Shown: positions 37,145 through 49,301 of the stretch, one piece after another
Position numbering within the stretch: position 1 is the first letter of the stretch
Layout: every line of letters starts with the position of its first letter
Assembly (NCBI GenBank): GCA_037962975.1
Contig: CM075672.1
Span: 129,132,001-129,196,000 of the forward strand
Source: Clitoria ternatea
Lineage: Eukaryota; Streptophyta; Magnoliopsida; Fabales; Fabaceae
Length of the DNA stretch: 64,000 bases
Direction: 5' to 3'
The notes under the pieces: model-generated
What the model was told of the DNA's origin: nothing
Seen by the model: the letters and a program-made list of their open reading frames with translations, nothing else
The model's database searches: none
Translations under genes and position numbers: made by a program

Positions 37145-37428
37145 CCTACATTCGTAGTTTGGTTTATCCTAATTCTAAGGGATAATATATCGTATATAAA
37201 TACTACATAACTATCATTATTCTACAGTTTATCAGTTAAGTAATCAATCATATAACACATTTATCATATTATCAAGCAGTAATCAAACAAATCTTTTTGC
37301 TATTAATCAGTCATGCACAAGTCATATAGTACACACTTAACATGTTATCAAGTAAGGAATCAAACAATTCACATATTATATCGAGAAACAGTACATGTCA
37401 TAGCAATTGGTCCTGAATTTTTGAAAAT

Positions 37429-37440
37429 GCTCTGATACCA
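37429..37440 (-). other. E5 primer binding site
   Basis: The minus strand reads TGGTATCAGAGC, four bases from the LTR start at 37445. It fixes the orientation and the inner LTR boundary. Confidence 0.9.
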
Positions 37441-37444
37441 CCAA

Positions 37445-40400
37445 TGTGACGTCCCTTGTAATTTTCTGAATAAATTTTTCGTGTTTTTAAAAGATCATTT
37501 TGAAATTCATAAATTAAATTCAGAGTTCACGTAAAAGTTGATAATCGCGGAATATTATCATGCATACTAGTCGTGAATAATAAAATTCAAAAAAAATATT
37601 TACGTAGCGGAAACGATTTAGAAAATAATAGTACATGATATGTTGCATCTATTACAACCCATTAATTTAGAATAAAATCAAAGTCCAAGTAGTAATTCAC
37701 ATAGGCATCAATCATGGCATCACTCTTCATTCTGTGTGGCATTCACTGTAAAAAAATTAATGTAAGAGTGAGACAGAATATAGAATAAATATAAAATAAA
37801 TAAAATTGCACAAATGCAAACAACAAAATTAAAGATATGATGAATATGTCAAACAAGTCCATTTATATTTAATAATCCTTATCTTAGTCGAATAATGTCC
37901 TATTGAATCCATTTAGTATGGTGGAATTACCAAAGTAAAAAGTCTCATAGAGACACAAGTAGGACTTAGCATATACCATGAATCCCTACACTTCATGGCA
38001 CACAAGTACCGAAGTACACAAGTATCACAAGTAGGACTTTGCATAAACCATGAATCCCTACACTTCATGGCACACAAGTACCGAAGTACACAAGTATCAC
38101 AAGTAGGACTTTGCATAAACAATGAATCCCTACACTTCATGGCACACAAGTACCGAAGTACACAAGTAGGACTTAACATAAGCCATGAATCCCTACACTT
38201 CATGGCACACAAATACTTATGATGCATGAATGCCTTTAACTCTTTTTACCATTTAACAAACCATGATATCAACATTTCCAAAACCACTTGGATAAATATA
38301 CAAGTCCTCAAAGGGACACAACACACATAATAATTCCCAAAATCATGGATTTACTGTTTCAACCACATATGTCAATAACCACAAAGCATTCATATGCATA
38401 TAAATTAATTTTGTCACTCATAATTATTCATCACCAAAATATACAACTGTATGATACTCATTAGACACTCAAAAATATCAATAATAATCCATAGTCCCTC
38501 AAGAATTCAATAATAAATTGTTACCCATATAGAAAATATCATTTTCATTCATAATAACTATTATAAGAAAGTTTCAGCATTTCCAACAGCAACACACGTT
38601 ATTAAACAGCCATAACTTGAGCAAATCAAATCCTTTTTAGGTGATTCCACTTTCTATAGGTCAATAATAGAATTAACTACAACTTTCATGAAGAACACAA
38701 TTTCAAATTCCAAATAGAAATATCACTTATTCACGAAATACCACACTGCCTCAAAGTGAGTTTCCAAAACGTATATATATTAGTAATTTCAACGTTTCTA
38801 GAGTTACCAAAATGATTTTAACATGAAACTAGTTCTAAAATACTCTTAACATAACTATCTACAATTTTTATGAAGACACCAACCACTAATTCACACCACA
38901 AAATTCCCAGTTTTAAAAATGAGATTCGGATTTCATAGTTAACAGATTTTCATCATGAATACACTTCTGTATTTTGAGCATATCTAGAGCTACAAGCATC
39001 TTTTTAACTTGAAATCACTTTCTATAGATCCCTAACATGAATATCTATAACTTTAATGCACACATCCAAGGCTGATTATGCATGTATAATTCCCAAAATG
39101 TCAAAATATGCACAGAACAAAGCTTAAACATTTCACTCGGTCATGCTGTAGTATTTTGGCTATAACTTTTGCTATACATATCCAAATCAGTTGAATCAGG
39201 TCTCAAAATTTACATAACAAAAATATCTACAACTTTTATGAAGAAGTCAAAATCTAATTCATACGTTGGCAGCTTCAAAATTAGGCAAAAACTTACGAAA
39301 TTAAAACTGGAATCCTAGAACAGCATACAACTCTACCCATTCCATAATTATTCACAACCCTATCCCCTCTTACTTGTTTTGCCGACTGAAAATGGCTTCC
39401 TGGTTGTCCTCCTGGCTTCTGTTCGAAGGGTCTTGAGGAAGGAGAGTAAATGAGAGGTAGAAGGTTCACTATCTTTTCTGTTTCTAAGAGTTTCAGAAGG
39501 GATAGTGCTTTGTTTAATAATGCAAGGCAGTGGGAGACAAGCTCCTTGTGAGTGGATCGTAGTGCTGTTAGTGGAGATAATGGAGGATTAAAATAAGAAA
39601 GTGGGCTTATAATGGTCCACTTTTGGCCGTCCTACATACTAAGGGTGCATAATGGGTTTAGATATATTAAACTATGTGCAAGAGACAAGATTGGAGTCAA
39701 AACGTTACTCCTGCACTGAATACCGACTAGAATTCCACTCGGTTAGCCCCTAAACCGACTGGAATTCTACCCAGTCAGCATATATACTGACTGGAAATGA
39801 AGGTAAAGAAATTCGAGTCCTTCTAGCTCAAGCGAACTCCTCACTCGCTTGGGAGAGTGCCATTTATTTCACTGGCAGAGGGGAGATTCGCTCAAGCGAA
39901 TACCGACTCTCTTGAGTGAGACACATGCCTCACTCACTCCGCTCTCACTCGCTTAAGCAGAGGTCATCATTCCCAAAAACTGACCCTTCATCCACTCGGT
40001 TTTCACTCAACAAATTAATCCAAACCGACTTCTTTTACTCGATTTTCACTCGGCATATTTTATTCCCAACCGAGTCATTCTTCTCTAAGTTTTCCACTCG
40101 GCAACTTCAAATCAATTCATTACTAAGCCGACTCACACTTACATAGTCTACTTCTCGGCAATTTATTCTAAATCCGATTCACTACCTGATCAGTTCTCAC
40201 TGGAAATTCCTTACAACACCGACTCAATTCTTAATCAGTTCTCACTCGGTGAATTACTTCAAAGCTGACTTATTCCACTCGGCGGTCCACTCGGTAATTC
40301 CATAAATCTTCCCTCACTCGGAAGTATCTCAAACAATCACCACTCGGTGTATTTAACTTCAATATAATCGGGAATATACCAACGACCCATCACTCGGGTT

Positions 40401-41503
40401 AACTCACTTCTCTCACCCGGGGAAACACACAGACCTTCCTTCACTCCGAAGGGGCCACCATCTTCATCGATCACCCGGTTATCCATTCATATACTGACTC
40501 ATCGTTCGAGCGGTATTTCACCCGGTAAACAAATCCAAGACCGACCAATATCCATTTGGTCCCACACTCGGTATTCACGCCTCTATTTCACTCGGAATTA
40601 TTCCACTCGGTAATCCTTCCTTAGAATAAACTCCCCAATCAGTTTCCACTCGGAATTATTCCACTCCTCATCACTTGGAGAAATTCACCAAGTCCCACTG
40701 GTACTTACACCATACATAGTCACTTAGAATACGGTTTATGTGATTCACTCGGAATATGTATAATATCTTTCACTCGGATATCAACACTTAGGAATATAGT
40801 ATTTCCCACTCGGGTTTTACTCGGTTAATCATTACTTAGCCGAGATCAGACCAACTTCTTCGACTACGTTTCACTGAGTCCATCAGGGCCATTATCACTC
40901 GAAAAAGGCCCTTACATACGAGTCTCACTCGGAGTTTGGCTTATATACATGAGACTCACTTGGTTATTTATTTCAAAGACCGACTTCCCTTTTCATTTTC
41001 TCACGAGTGAAGTTATTCCAGAATATTTCCGGACAACACATCATAGATCTCCACTCGGTACCATCCTCACTCGAATTCTTGAACTCAGAAGTGGTTCCTT
41101 TAGTCCCACTTCACTCAGGAGTGCCTCAGACAAGGATTCCACTTAGAATTAACCCTCTCGGCCATGTTCTACTCGGAAAATGAAATTTTCACTCGGTATT
41201 TCCATTTGTCACTCGGAATTTCTCTTAGTCACTCGGAATTTCCTTTTGCACTCGGAATTTTCATTCTTCACTCGGATCAGAGTCCCTTTTTCACTCGGAC
41301 AGTCCTTTCTAAGGCATGTTTCACTCAGAAAATGGATCTTATCATTAAAGGTCTATGTAATTTCTATAATTATACCCAAAAATGAAATTTTGGAGTATTA
41401 CAAACCATCCATAGAGTGTTTTATTCTTTGATTAACACTTACAGACCTTCTATACCTCATCATTTACAAAAATAGAACTATTATTAAAAACAGGGATGTT
41501 ACA
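37445..41503 (-). repeat. E5 5' LTR, complete
   Basis: The plus strand reads TGTGACGTCCC...CAGGGATGTTACA, an imperfect inverted terminal pair. It holds a 72-bp tandem array (37977-38220) and four diverged units spaced about 180-190 bp, each with a CTACAACTTTTATGAAG-like core (38672, 38862, 39041, 39222). CGCTTRAGCG-type motifs lie at 39825-39960 and more than 20 CACTCGG at 39990-41345. No gene. Confidence 0.88.
37977..38220. repeat. 72-bp tandem repeat in the E5 LTR
   Basis: Units start at 37977, 38049, 38121 and 38184. The third unit is 63 bp because a 9-base TATCACAAG segment is missing. Each contains CACTTCATGGCACACAAGTA. Spacing and near-identity indicate recent unequal exchange or slippage. 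Confidence 0.92.
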
Positions 41504-42331
41504 CAACATGCACCAAAAGAGGGAGAAAATGGTCATGCGGGCAAAGATGGACATGCATGCAAGGGAAAGAGAGAGTTATAACTTATCAATGCTGATTCCA
41601 CATCGATTGGCGACCGAGTCTTCATTTTGGCTCTCAATTGAGTCTCCGATCAACCTTCGATGCAACTCCCGAGCTCTATAACAATGGCAGCTCTACATAT
41701 GAGTGGATTAGAGAGAGAGAGAGAGAGACATGATGGTGATAAGGAAGAAGAAGAGATGGTGATGATGAAGGAAAAGAAGAAGAGCACGTGATGGAGAGGG
41801 GGAGGGAAATGGCTACGGCAAGGTAGTGGTGGTGTTGTGATGAAGAAGGAGAAAATAGAAGGGTAGCGGTTTAGAAATTGGTGGCACAGGCTTGGTGTGT
41901 GTGTGTCTATATATATATATATATAAAGAGAGTGGAAAATAGTGAGATGAGTGGGTTAAAGAGTGTGAGATGAATGAGAGGGAAATTAGTGTGATGATGA
42001 GGTGAAGGAAAGTGAGGATAGTGATGGAAAAGAAAAGGTGAACATGAGATAGAGAGGGAAATAGAGATAAAGGATTTAATTTAATAGGTCTAGGTTGGCC
42101 AAGGGTAACTCGATCCTTGAACCCTGTTGGTTAATAACCAAAACTGAATACACTTCGATTCAAATCTCAAAAATTGACACAATTAAATCCTCTCACGTAA
42201 TGGGTCATTTTCTAGAGATTTTAATTTATCAACCCTTAAATAATTAATTAATTACGAACCATTGAAAATAGATCGCTTACCCGATTTATTTCCCTAAAAC
42301 CTCCCAATTAATTAAAATTTGGAATGTTACA
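41504..42331 (-). repeat. E6: gypsy-like LTR fragment, outermost layer
   Basis: Ends AAATTTGGAATGTTACA, that is, an LTR start TGTAACATTCC on the minus strand. It is cut at 41503 by E5. A TA run with TATATAAAG near 41905-41935 could be its TATA box, and a GA run lies at 41709-41728. Its other part should lie beyond the left end of the window. The ORF at 41496-41681 spans the E5 junction and is not a gene. Confidence 0.65.
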
Positions 42332-43032
42332 ACGTACCAAGAAAGTGGCAAAAGTCTGTGTCAAGGGCTTTATTTCTTTATTATCTTTTCTGATAGCAAC
42401 CCATTTTCTGTTTCCTTTTCTGCATCATAGTTAAGTAAAAAAACACAATATTAGGATGATTTAACCCCCTCCCCAAACACACACACACTTACACACCCTA
42501 AAGTAAACATTTTACCTTTGGACCAACTTCTTCATTGGTATAACGTTGTAGTGGATAAGGGTCTAATATTTCTACCTTCATCTTTATTTTCAACAAGCCT
42601 TGGACATTTTTTTATTGTGTGCTCATTGTTGTTACAATTTTAACAATGCTTCCTCTTTCTGAACTTATTTTTCCTCTTTCTCAAAGCACATTTTGTCTTC
42701 ACAAAAGTAAGGTTGCCGATTTCTTTGGCACTAGATTCATTATTCTTACTTTGATCCTTTTTTTCTTGTACTTATTAGTTAGGTTGAAAATGACTTACTA
42801 TTTCGTCAAAGCATTAATTCTTTTGGGTAGGAACTGCATACAATTTGTTACATATAGAAGCAATAGCTCCAAAACGAGTAACCTTCATCACATCTGGTTC
42901 AACAACTTCTGATTCACTTATTGCTATTAGGTCTTGTTTGGCACTTTTGGTCCACCTTTTGTGAATCAAACTACTTGGCATAGTGGGTATGTTCTTATTT
43001 TAAGCACACAAATAATATGAAAACATGGAGTA

Positions 43033-46000
43033 TGTAACATCCCAAAATTTATTTAAATGATTAATTGAGAGGAATAATTAGTGAATAATTACATATAAGT
43101 TATTTAATGTCCTAAAATTTAGAATTGATTAAATTGGGAATTTTTATGATTATTCATAATTTATTGTGGCTTAAAGAGCTGAAAATAATACCCAATTAAA
43201 ATATGAGTGTCGGACCAAGTATCTCCGATTGAGGTAGTGTTGGTAAGGGCTATTAAGAATATTATTGGGGATTCGAATATGTATTCGAAATAATTTTTAG
43301 ATAAAATATTGAGACCGAACAGAGATCATATTGGTTAAAAAAGATAAAACTTTAATGAAGGGGTAAATTTTAATTGCAAAACTCGTTTTCCCTTTTTTTA
43401 TTCACGTTGGCCCTCTTCTCCTAAAAGGCAAAGCTCTTTCTTTTCTCTTCATTCTCCATCTTTCACTCATCTCTTTCTTCCTCTTCAAAACCCTTGTGAG
43501 GTATGTGCTTCCCCTCTCCTCCATTTCGTTTTCTTCTTGCTTGGGTGGAGAAGCTTGTGGTGCATTGGAAGTTCTCTCTCCCCCTCTTATTTTCATGTTC
43601 ACACTCTCCTTTTCTTAGAGCTCTCTTCTCTTTGGCTTGAGGTAAGTTTCCTCTTCATTTTCTTGAGCTCTAGCCCTAGGTTATGGGTCATTATGGCTTT
43701 TGAGGGTGTAATGTGTATGGGTTATGGAAAGGGAACCATTTATGATGCAAAACCTTAAGGTGGGATGCATTTAATGTGAGTTTTATGAGGGCATTGAGGG
43801 GTACACGAAATTGGCATTAAATGTGATGGGTTAATGATGGACATTAATGATGGTTGTTGGGTTTTAATGAAACATTAACCCTATAATTTGGGAGAAATAT
43901 GAAATATGAGTGGATAAGTGTTTACTGATGTTAGGAGAATGTATTTAATGAGGTGAGACAGTAACATTGATGGTGAATGGCCATTAATAAGGTTAGATGG
44001 TTAATAATGATAGTTAGAAACCATTAATATGGAAACCCCTAGGTGGGTGAGGTCCTTAAATGCATAATAAGTGAATTGGAACACTAAGCCCTTGGTGGTT
44101 ATGGTGGATTAAATGAAATAAGGTTGGTAATCTAAAATAGCATAAACACTAAGTAATTAAATAAGAGCACTTGAATCTTGGTGGTTTGAATAGAAAATAA
44201 TTGTATGGTACATTGTGTGATGGGAAACAACCTCATCGACGAGGTGGGACCTTCGGACCGTGTTGATTTCTACTTCTCTTAAGGTAGGAGGGGGTAACAA
44301 TTCTAAATGCATGATTTCATCCATTATTGATGTATATGTATGATTGTGATCATAATTTGGCTTGGATGAATATACTTATCGTTCATGTGAATTTGAATGC
44401 ATTTAGAATGAATGGTGTTATGTGGCATCTGTTGTTGGGATGATGATTATGATGTTGAATTTGACTCATGTTAATGAGACTTGTTGTGAATAGCTTTAAG
44501 ACCATGAATGAATTGATTGTAATGATGTTAAACATCCCATGATATGTGATTTTGATAAATGATGATTGCCACTAACTATTGATGTGTATGAAATCTAATG
44601 ACAATTGGTGAAGGTTAAGAATGATGAGAATATTGAATTCCACTAAGTGATGGTGGTGAGTTGTTGATTGTGGAGTGGCATTATAGGATGCATAGTGTGA
44701 GAAATGCATTAATTGACATTTGCATCCATGGCATATCATTCGTTGTCTATGTGGAATGTTAGGGGTTCCAATAGGCGGGCCCAGTGGGAGGGCGACCCAG
44801 TGAACGAGTAAAATTATATGTTATTCCCTAGTGATTCTTGGAATCATGAAGCTGCCCATAGCTTGGTGGCGAGGCACGCTATGTGGCGAGCCTAGTGGGT
44901 GGGCGGCTCTGTGATGAGCAAGTGACCTCGGTGTCCCTAGGGGGCACGACTCTCTTGATGTGTATTCGGGAGGGGCCCGTAGCACTTTTGGCAAGTGAGG
45001 TCATGTTGTGAATCCATAAGTCACGGGGTGACTAGTGCTACATATGGGTGATAACGGTTTGGTAGCAGTAAAAAAGTGATGTTATGCATGCAATTTAAGA
45101 GATAAGTATACATATTTACTACTGCAGTAGGGGCATAGTAACACACCTATGCTTAACCCATATTTGATATGATGTTGTTTCCTACAGCCGAATCCGTAAT
45201 TGTTATTGATTCTGTTGTGTATATGCATTAGCCATAAGAGCATTTGTATATAGCCGGAGATATGCCAAGTTTGGTAGCCTGTGGTGGTGATGGATGATTG
45301 ATAAGTAAAGAGAAGGAGATTGTGGTACTAACCTTAAGTGTATAATGGTATTTGATCAAATTACCAATGAATTTGATACATATGTTATGTATGTGATGAT
45401 TGAAATATGTGCTATGTTGAAATGAAATGGTTTGATATGTGAATGAAGCTTATGATGCTCTTTGAGGAATATATGTTATGCACATGTATGTATGTATCAT
45501 CATAATGTAAGATTTTGATTCATTTGGTATATGTTACTCACCTCCTAGTTGCCATTTTTAAAGGTTAATGTAAGTGTGTTGGATATCCTACTCTTTTTAG
45601 AGGTTGAGCAATGGTGGAGGTAAATATGGAAGGAAGATTTATGAGCCTTGGTCAGCATTCTTTTGTGAAACACTTGATACATGTATATGCCTCTTTTGTT
45701 TCTTGAATATTGAATGGTGATATGTATTCATTTTGAGGGTCACTTGTGAAAATTAGGCCTTATATGTATTGGAAGGCTAATTTTTGGTAGTAACCTTAAC
45801 AATGGATGTGTTTGATTGTAATACAATGGCTTACATGTTATATTGATGCATAATTGATGACACTTATGTTGATGGAATCCATGGATGGATGAATGGTTTA
45901 AATTGTGAAGTTGTGTTTATGATATTTATGCATAATTTGGGAACTAATAGGGCTATATTGAGTATTAGTATGTTTGAATGCCACGAAATAGTTCCAATAG

Positions 46001-46965
46001 TGTATATGCATGATTTAGAACTTGTAGAAACTGGAATGGGCCAATTCCATAGAGAATTGACTCTTGGGTTGCACAAAAATGCCTTAAAATGGGCTAAACG
46101 CATTTATGCATATAAGTCTCTTGCTTTTGGGAATTTTTTAGTGTGGCCAGTGGCTATACATCATAAATGGTGTATTTTAATTTGGTGTTAAAATTTGGTG
46201 GCCATTGGATTTGATATGAAAAAGATAGGGTGGTTAGAAGTTGGATTTTTCAGCTTTTGGGTACAAGTTCTGCATAATTGCTGTCATGAATCGATTCATG
46301 GTATGTGTGAATCGATTCATGAGTTGTTGTTTTGCCCTTGGGTGTGTTCTAGAATCGTGTGAATCAATTCACACAATGTGGGAATTGATTCATGAGCCCC
46401 CGGAATGGTCTAAATCGGTTCCCAAGTCCCCTTGAATCGATTCAGAGGCTTTTGGAATGGCTTGAATCGATTCATACGAGGCATGAATCGATTCATGAGT
46501 TGTTGTTTTCACTGTTTTGAATTCGAAACACGTCGGAATCAATTCATGAAGTGTTTGAATCGATTCATGGCCCTGTTTTCCCAAAATTTCATAACTTTTG
46601 ATGCATGTTTGGTATTGTTGAGCCTTGGCACGATTATACAATAACATGTATGTATATTTACCACATTTGGCAATTAATTAGGTACCTTTGAACCTCTTTT
46701 CTTACCCTTCTACATTTCTTAAGATAACTTATACTTCCGTTATTCCTTATTAATGATAATGTGGTTGATTGTCCAAGGAGCACTCTTGATTTAACTTACA
46801 TGCCTTCTCATATCTTCATATATGGGATGGGTTTTAAAATGTTCCGGGGTTACTTGTTGAAGTGTTATCTCGCGGTTTTCTTTTATTCCTTAATCGCTTT
46901 TAAATCGTGAAAAATTTACTCTCCTTTTATTAATCACCGTATTATGTAAGGTCTGTGTCCTTATA
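43033..46965 (+). repeat. E7: gypsy-type solo LTR, 3.9 kb
   Basis: Begins TGTAACATCCC and ends GTCCTTATA, probably a mutated TTACA. It is flanked by GAGTA (43028-43032) and GAATA (46966-46970), a target duplication with one transition. No internal region exists, so it is a solo LTR left by LTR-LTR recombination. Both ends are fixed independently by the FAR1-like frame that resumes across it. ORFs inside (43537-43758, 45889-46191, 46241-46435, 46390-46647) are not supported as genes. Confidence 0.85.
46285..46575. repeat. TGAATCGATTCA palindrome array in E7
   Basis: About six exact copies of AATCGATTCA and several degenerate ones in 290 bp, near the 3' end of the LTR. The AATCGATT core is the same as in the Sirevirus arrays although the flanks differ. 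Confidence 0.9.
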
Positions 46966-47440
46966 GAATACTTTGAGATTCAAAAAGGTGATAGTTAGAA
47001 TGAAGAATGAAATTTACGACATCATAAAAAACACTAATTTTTTTACCAAGTAGTTTGCAATACCTAGTTAAATTAAACCGCAATTTCTCACTTTCCTGTA
47101 TTCGCTCCACCATATTTAAAGAACACCTTCGTCAATTTCAAGTTTCACATCTTTGAATATATCTAGTGTGTAAATATTTTTAGTATCACGCTTAATGTTA
47201 TGCAAGGAGGTTGTCAACACAAGATCCCCATATGAAGATTTAAAATCAACCATCAACTCATTATTTTTGTATTCTCTAATGACTCGATTAAAGTTATGTA
47301 TAAATTCCACTAAAGTGCTCTTCTTCTTAACATATGCCTTAATGATTGCATTAATAGCCTCCCTTTAAGAGGTTCTTTTGATGCCAACAAAGAACTTGTC
47401 ATCAAAATAAGTAGTAGCCCATTGTGACTTATTTTTATAT

Positions 47441-47658
47441 TGTTATGATTATATATTATTATATTAGATATGTTATGAGTAGATATGATTATATTAGATA
47501 TTTATGTTGATAGGCCTAGCTTACTAAGGTTACAATTATATAATATCTCATTATAAACATAAGGGTCTTTACACATTATAGAGTATCTCATTCTAACTCA
47601 ATTCTTTGTCTCTCTCTCTAAAGCTCTCTTTTTTTCTTTTTTGTATAGTATCAAGAGG
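47441..47658 (+). repeat. Short copia-like LTR with decayed primer binding site
   Basis: TGTTATGATTATATATTATT opens a 205-bp AT-rich stretch, with a CTCTCTCTCTAAAGCTCTC segment before its end. Then TAGTATCAAGAGG resembles a mutated TGGTATCA-type primer site. Size and layout fit a short-LTR copia element of Ale type, but no internal coding region follows and no target duplication was found. It abuts the FAR1-like fragment. Confidence 0.4.
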
Positions 47659-48947
47659 AGCCTAGGGTTCCACTAATAGTAACTGCCACCATACATAAAA
47701 ATGAGAAAAAAAGAAACATCCCAACAGCCTAGAAAGGGCCAACCAAGGCTACTATCGGAATAGAAAAACTTTTGGGTGGCCAGATTATGCAGTGGAGTAT
47801 AAGTGGGTGTTAATCGAAAATGCATCATTGGAACTCATTCTGCATATTGTTGCATCAATTCACAAGCTTGACACTATTCTTGGTGAATCCTTTATTCTCT
47901 ATACCTCTTTTTCCATGTCTTAAGCATTTGATTGATTTGAAAATAGGTATGTATTTTTGGTATGTATTTTTTTACCTAAAGTTTTATATTTATAAGGTTT
48001 AGTGAAATAATAAATCATATTTAAATATAGTCATAATTACATGTATTTGTATAATTCTTTAATTAAAGTTAGCATTTCACTTAGCTAGTAACATGCATTA
48101 CTTAGGTTTTTTTTAGGAGTTACTAGAATAAAAAAAGGAAAAAATCAAGGAGGTGCGAAAATGTAGGAGGGGGATGAATGAGAGATCGCTTCCTCTCTTG
48201 TTTGAAAGTAAAAACATTCCCACAACCCTTAAATTTGAGGGAACTTATAAAAATAAAGAAATGAGAGTTTTAAAAAAATCCTCTAACTCTTTACCTTAAA
48301 TTTTTTAAAATATTCACAAACAAAGTGTCTATTACTACTATAATAAAAGTCTTCCACCTGGGCCATGTGTCATCTCATTTTTATCTATTACTTATTTAAC
48401 AAAATTATTCCACTTTATTTTACGTGGAATGCTCTCATTTATTTGCAAATATTATAACCGCTTTTGCTTTTTCATAACTAACTGTTTCACCCAATATTAG
48501 TTACTTTATTCACCAAAATATTTTTAAAACAAAAAAAGAGCTTTCCCTTTTTTAAGTGATTCTCATTTCTTCATTCCAAGTGCAACTTCATCTATTCCAT
48601 ACGTGACTTGAATATGGCTCCCTTCTTTTTTTACTAAAAATGGTGTAATTTTTTAAGGTGTGAGTTTCTTAAAAACTTATTTAAAATTTATCTAATATTA
48701 TCTCCAATAATTTTAAATTCATCTTCAAGGTTATTTATCTCTAGGTTTTATTTTGATATGATTTTTTAAAATTTAAAGATCTATAAAGTTATATAACAAT
48801 CAAAATTATTGCATTTAACATTTCTTTTCAATTTATAATAACATGCATATACTTAATATTTTAGAAATTTTGTTTTAGACATTTTTAAATTCTAAACTAA
48901 TAATTATAAATTGTTCGACTTGAAATATTGTTGGAATTTATTTTGGC

Positions 48948-49009
<62 letters not shown>

Positions 49010-49301
49010 ATTGGATATCGAGTTTATAAGTCAATGTTCAGGCCAAATCGAAAATATATAGGGAAGATTGTGTTTCCTAAAAGCTTCTAAGTTAATCTAG
49101 GGTCAAATTCATAAACTTTGTTCTTTCTAAACCGTTTTTTATTTAAAATTTAAATTGACAGTTTTTATTTAAATTTTGATTTCTGTTTTTTTAAAAAATT
49201 AAAAGTTGTCATTCTTTTTCTTGTATATTTTGTTCTTTCTGCATAGTTTTTTTTCAACTTCTTACTTATTCATTGAAATGTGTTTTTATCTTCTCATTTA
49301 T
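47659..49301. other. AT-rich region without recognisable gene; TA microsatellite
   Basis: I see no conserved coding sequence or LTR boundary. A perfect TA run occupies 48955-49005. The ORF at 47820-48002 is low-complexity. It probably holds old, unalignable transposon debris. Confidence 0.6.

Larger units (their letters stand above)
33155..41503 (-). mobile_element. E5: gag-only Ty3/gypsy element with about 4-kb LTRs, left end outside the window
   Basis: Minus-strand gypsy. The 3' LTR is represented by 33155-34659 only, because E1 inserted in it. The internal region is 34660-37444 (2.8 kb) and the full 5' LTR is 37445-41503 (4,059 bp). The two LTR copies are collinear over 1,505 bp with few differences. 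The internal part has gag and a stub of protease but no RT, RNase H or integrase, so the element is non-autonomous. About 1.4 kb of AT-rich non-coding sequence sits where pol would be. The left end and the target duplication lie outside the window, beyond E1. Confidence 0.88.
42532..47440 (-). pseudogene. FAR1/FHY3-like (MULE-derived) coding fragment, split by solo LTR E7
   Basis: Upstream part on the minus strand, 47440-46971: QWATTYFDDKFF, an in-frame stop after KRTS, LVEFIHNFNRVIREYKNNELMVDF (shown here only in part), and YTLDIF, followed by a frame slip. Downstream part, 43032-42532: CFHIICVLK, HIPTMPSSLIHKRW, KSAKQDL and a CCHC-like CNNEHTIKKC tail, ending TGA at 42534-42532. Joining the two at the GAGTA/GAATA duplication gives a continuous SWIM-type zinc finger segment ending PCFH. 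FAR1-related proteins are transposase-derived transcription factors. The N-terminal DNA-binding region is missing, cut at 47441 by a copia-like LTR. Several stops mark it as dead. Confidence 0.82.

Noticed and set aside
37977..38220. CRISPR-like direct repeats
   Set aside because: Units are contiguous 72-bp tandem copies without unique spacers, inside a plant LTR; not a CRISPR array.
42619..42912. 97-codon plus-strand ORF
   Set aside because: Antisense to the FAR1-like tail, where the minus strand shows family motifs.
45889..46191. 100-codon ORF
   Set aside because: Inside solo LTR E7, no known motif, no support from the other strand.
47646..49301. Complete copia element after the short LTR
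   Set aside because: No gag or pol similarity follows the primer-site-like sequence and no second LTR was found.
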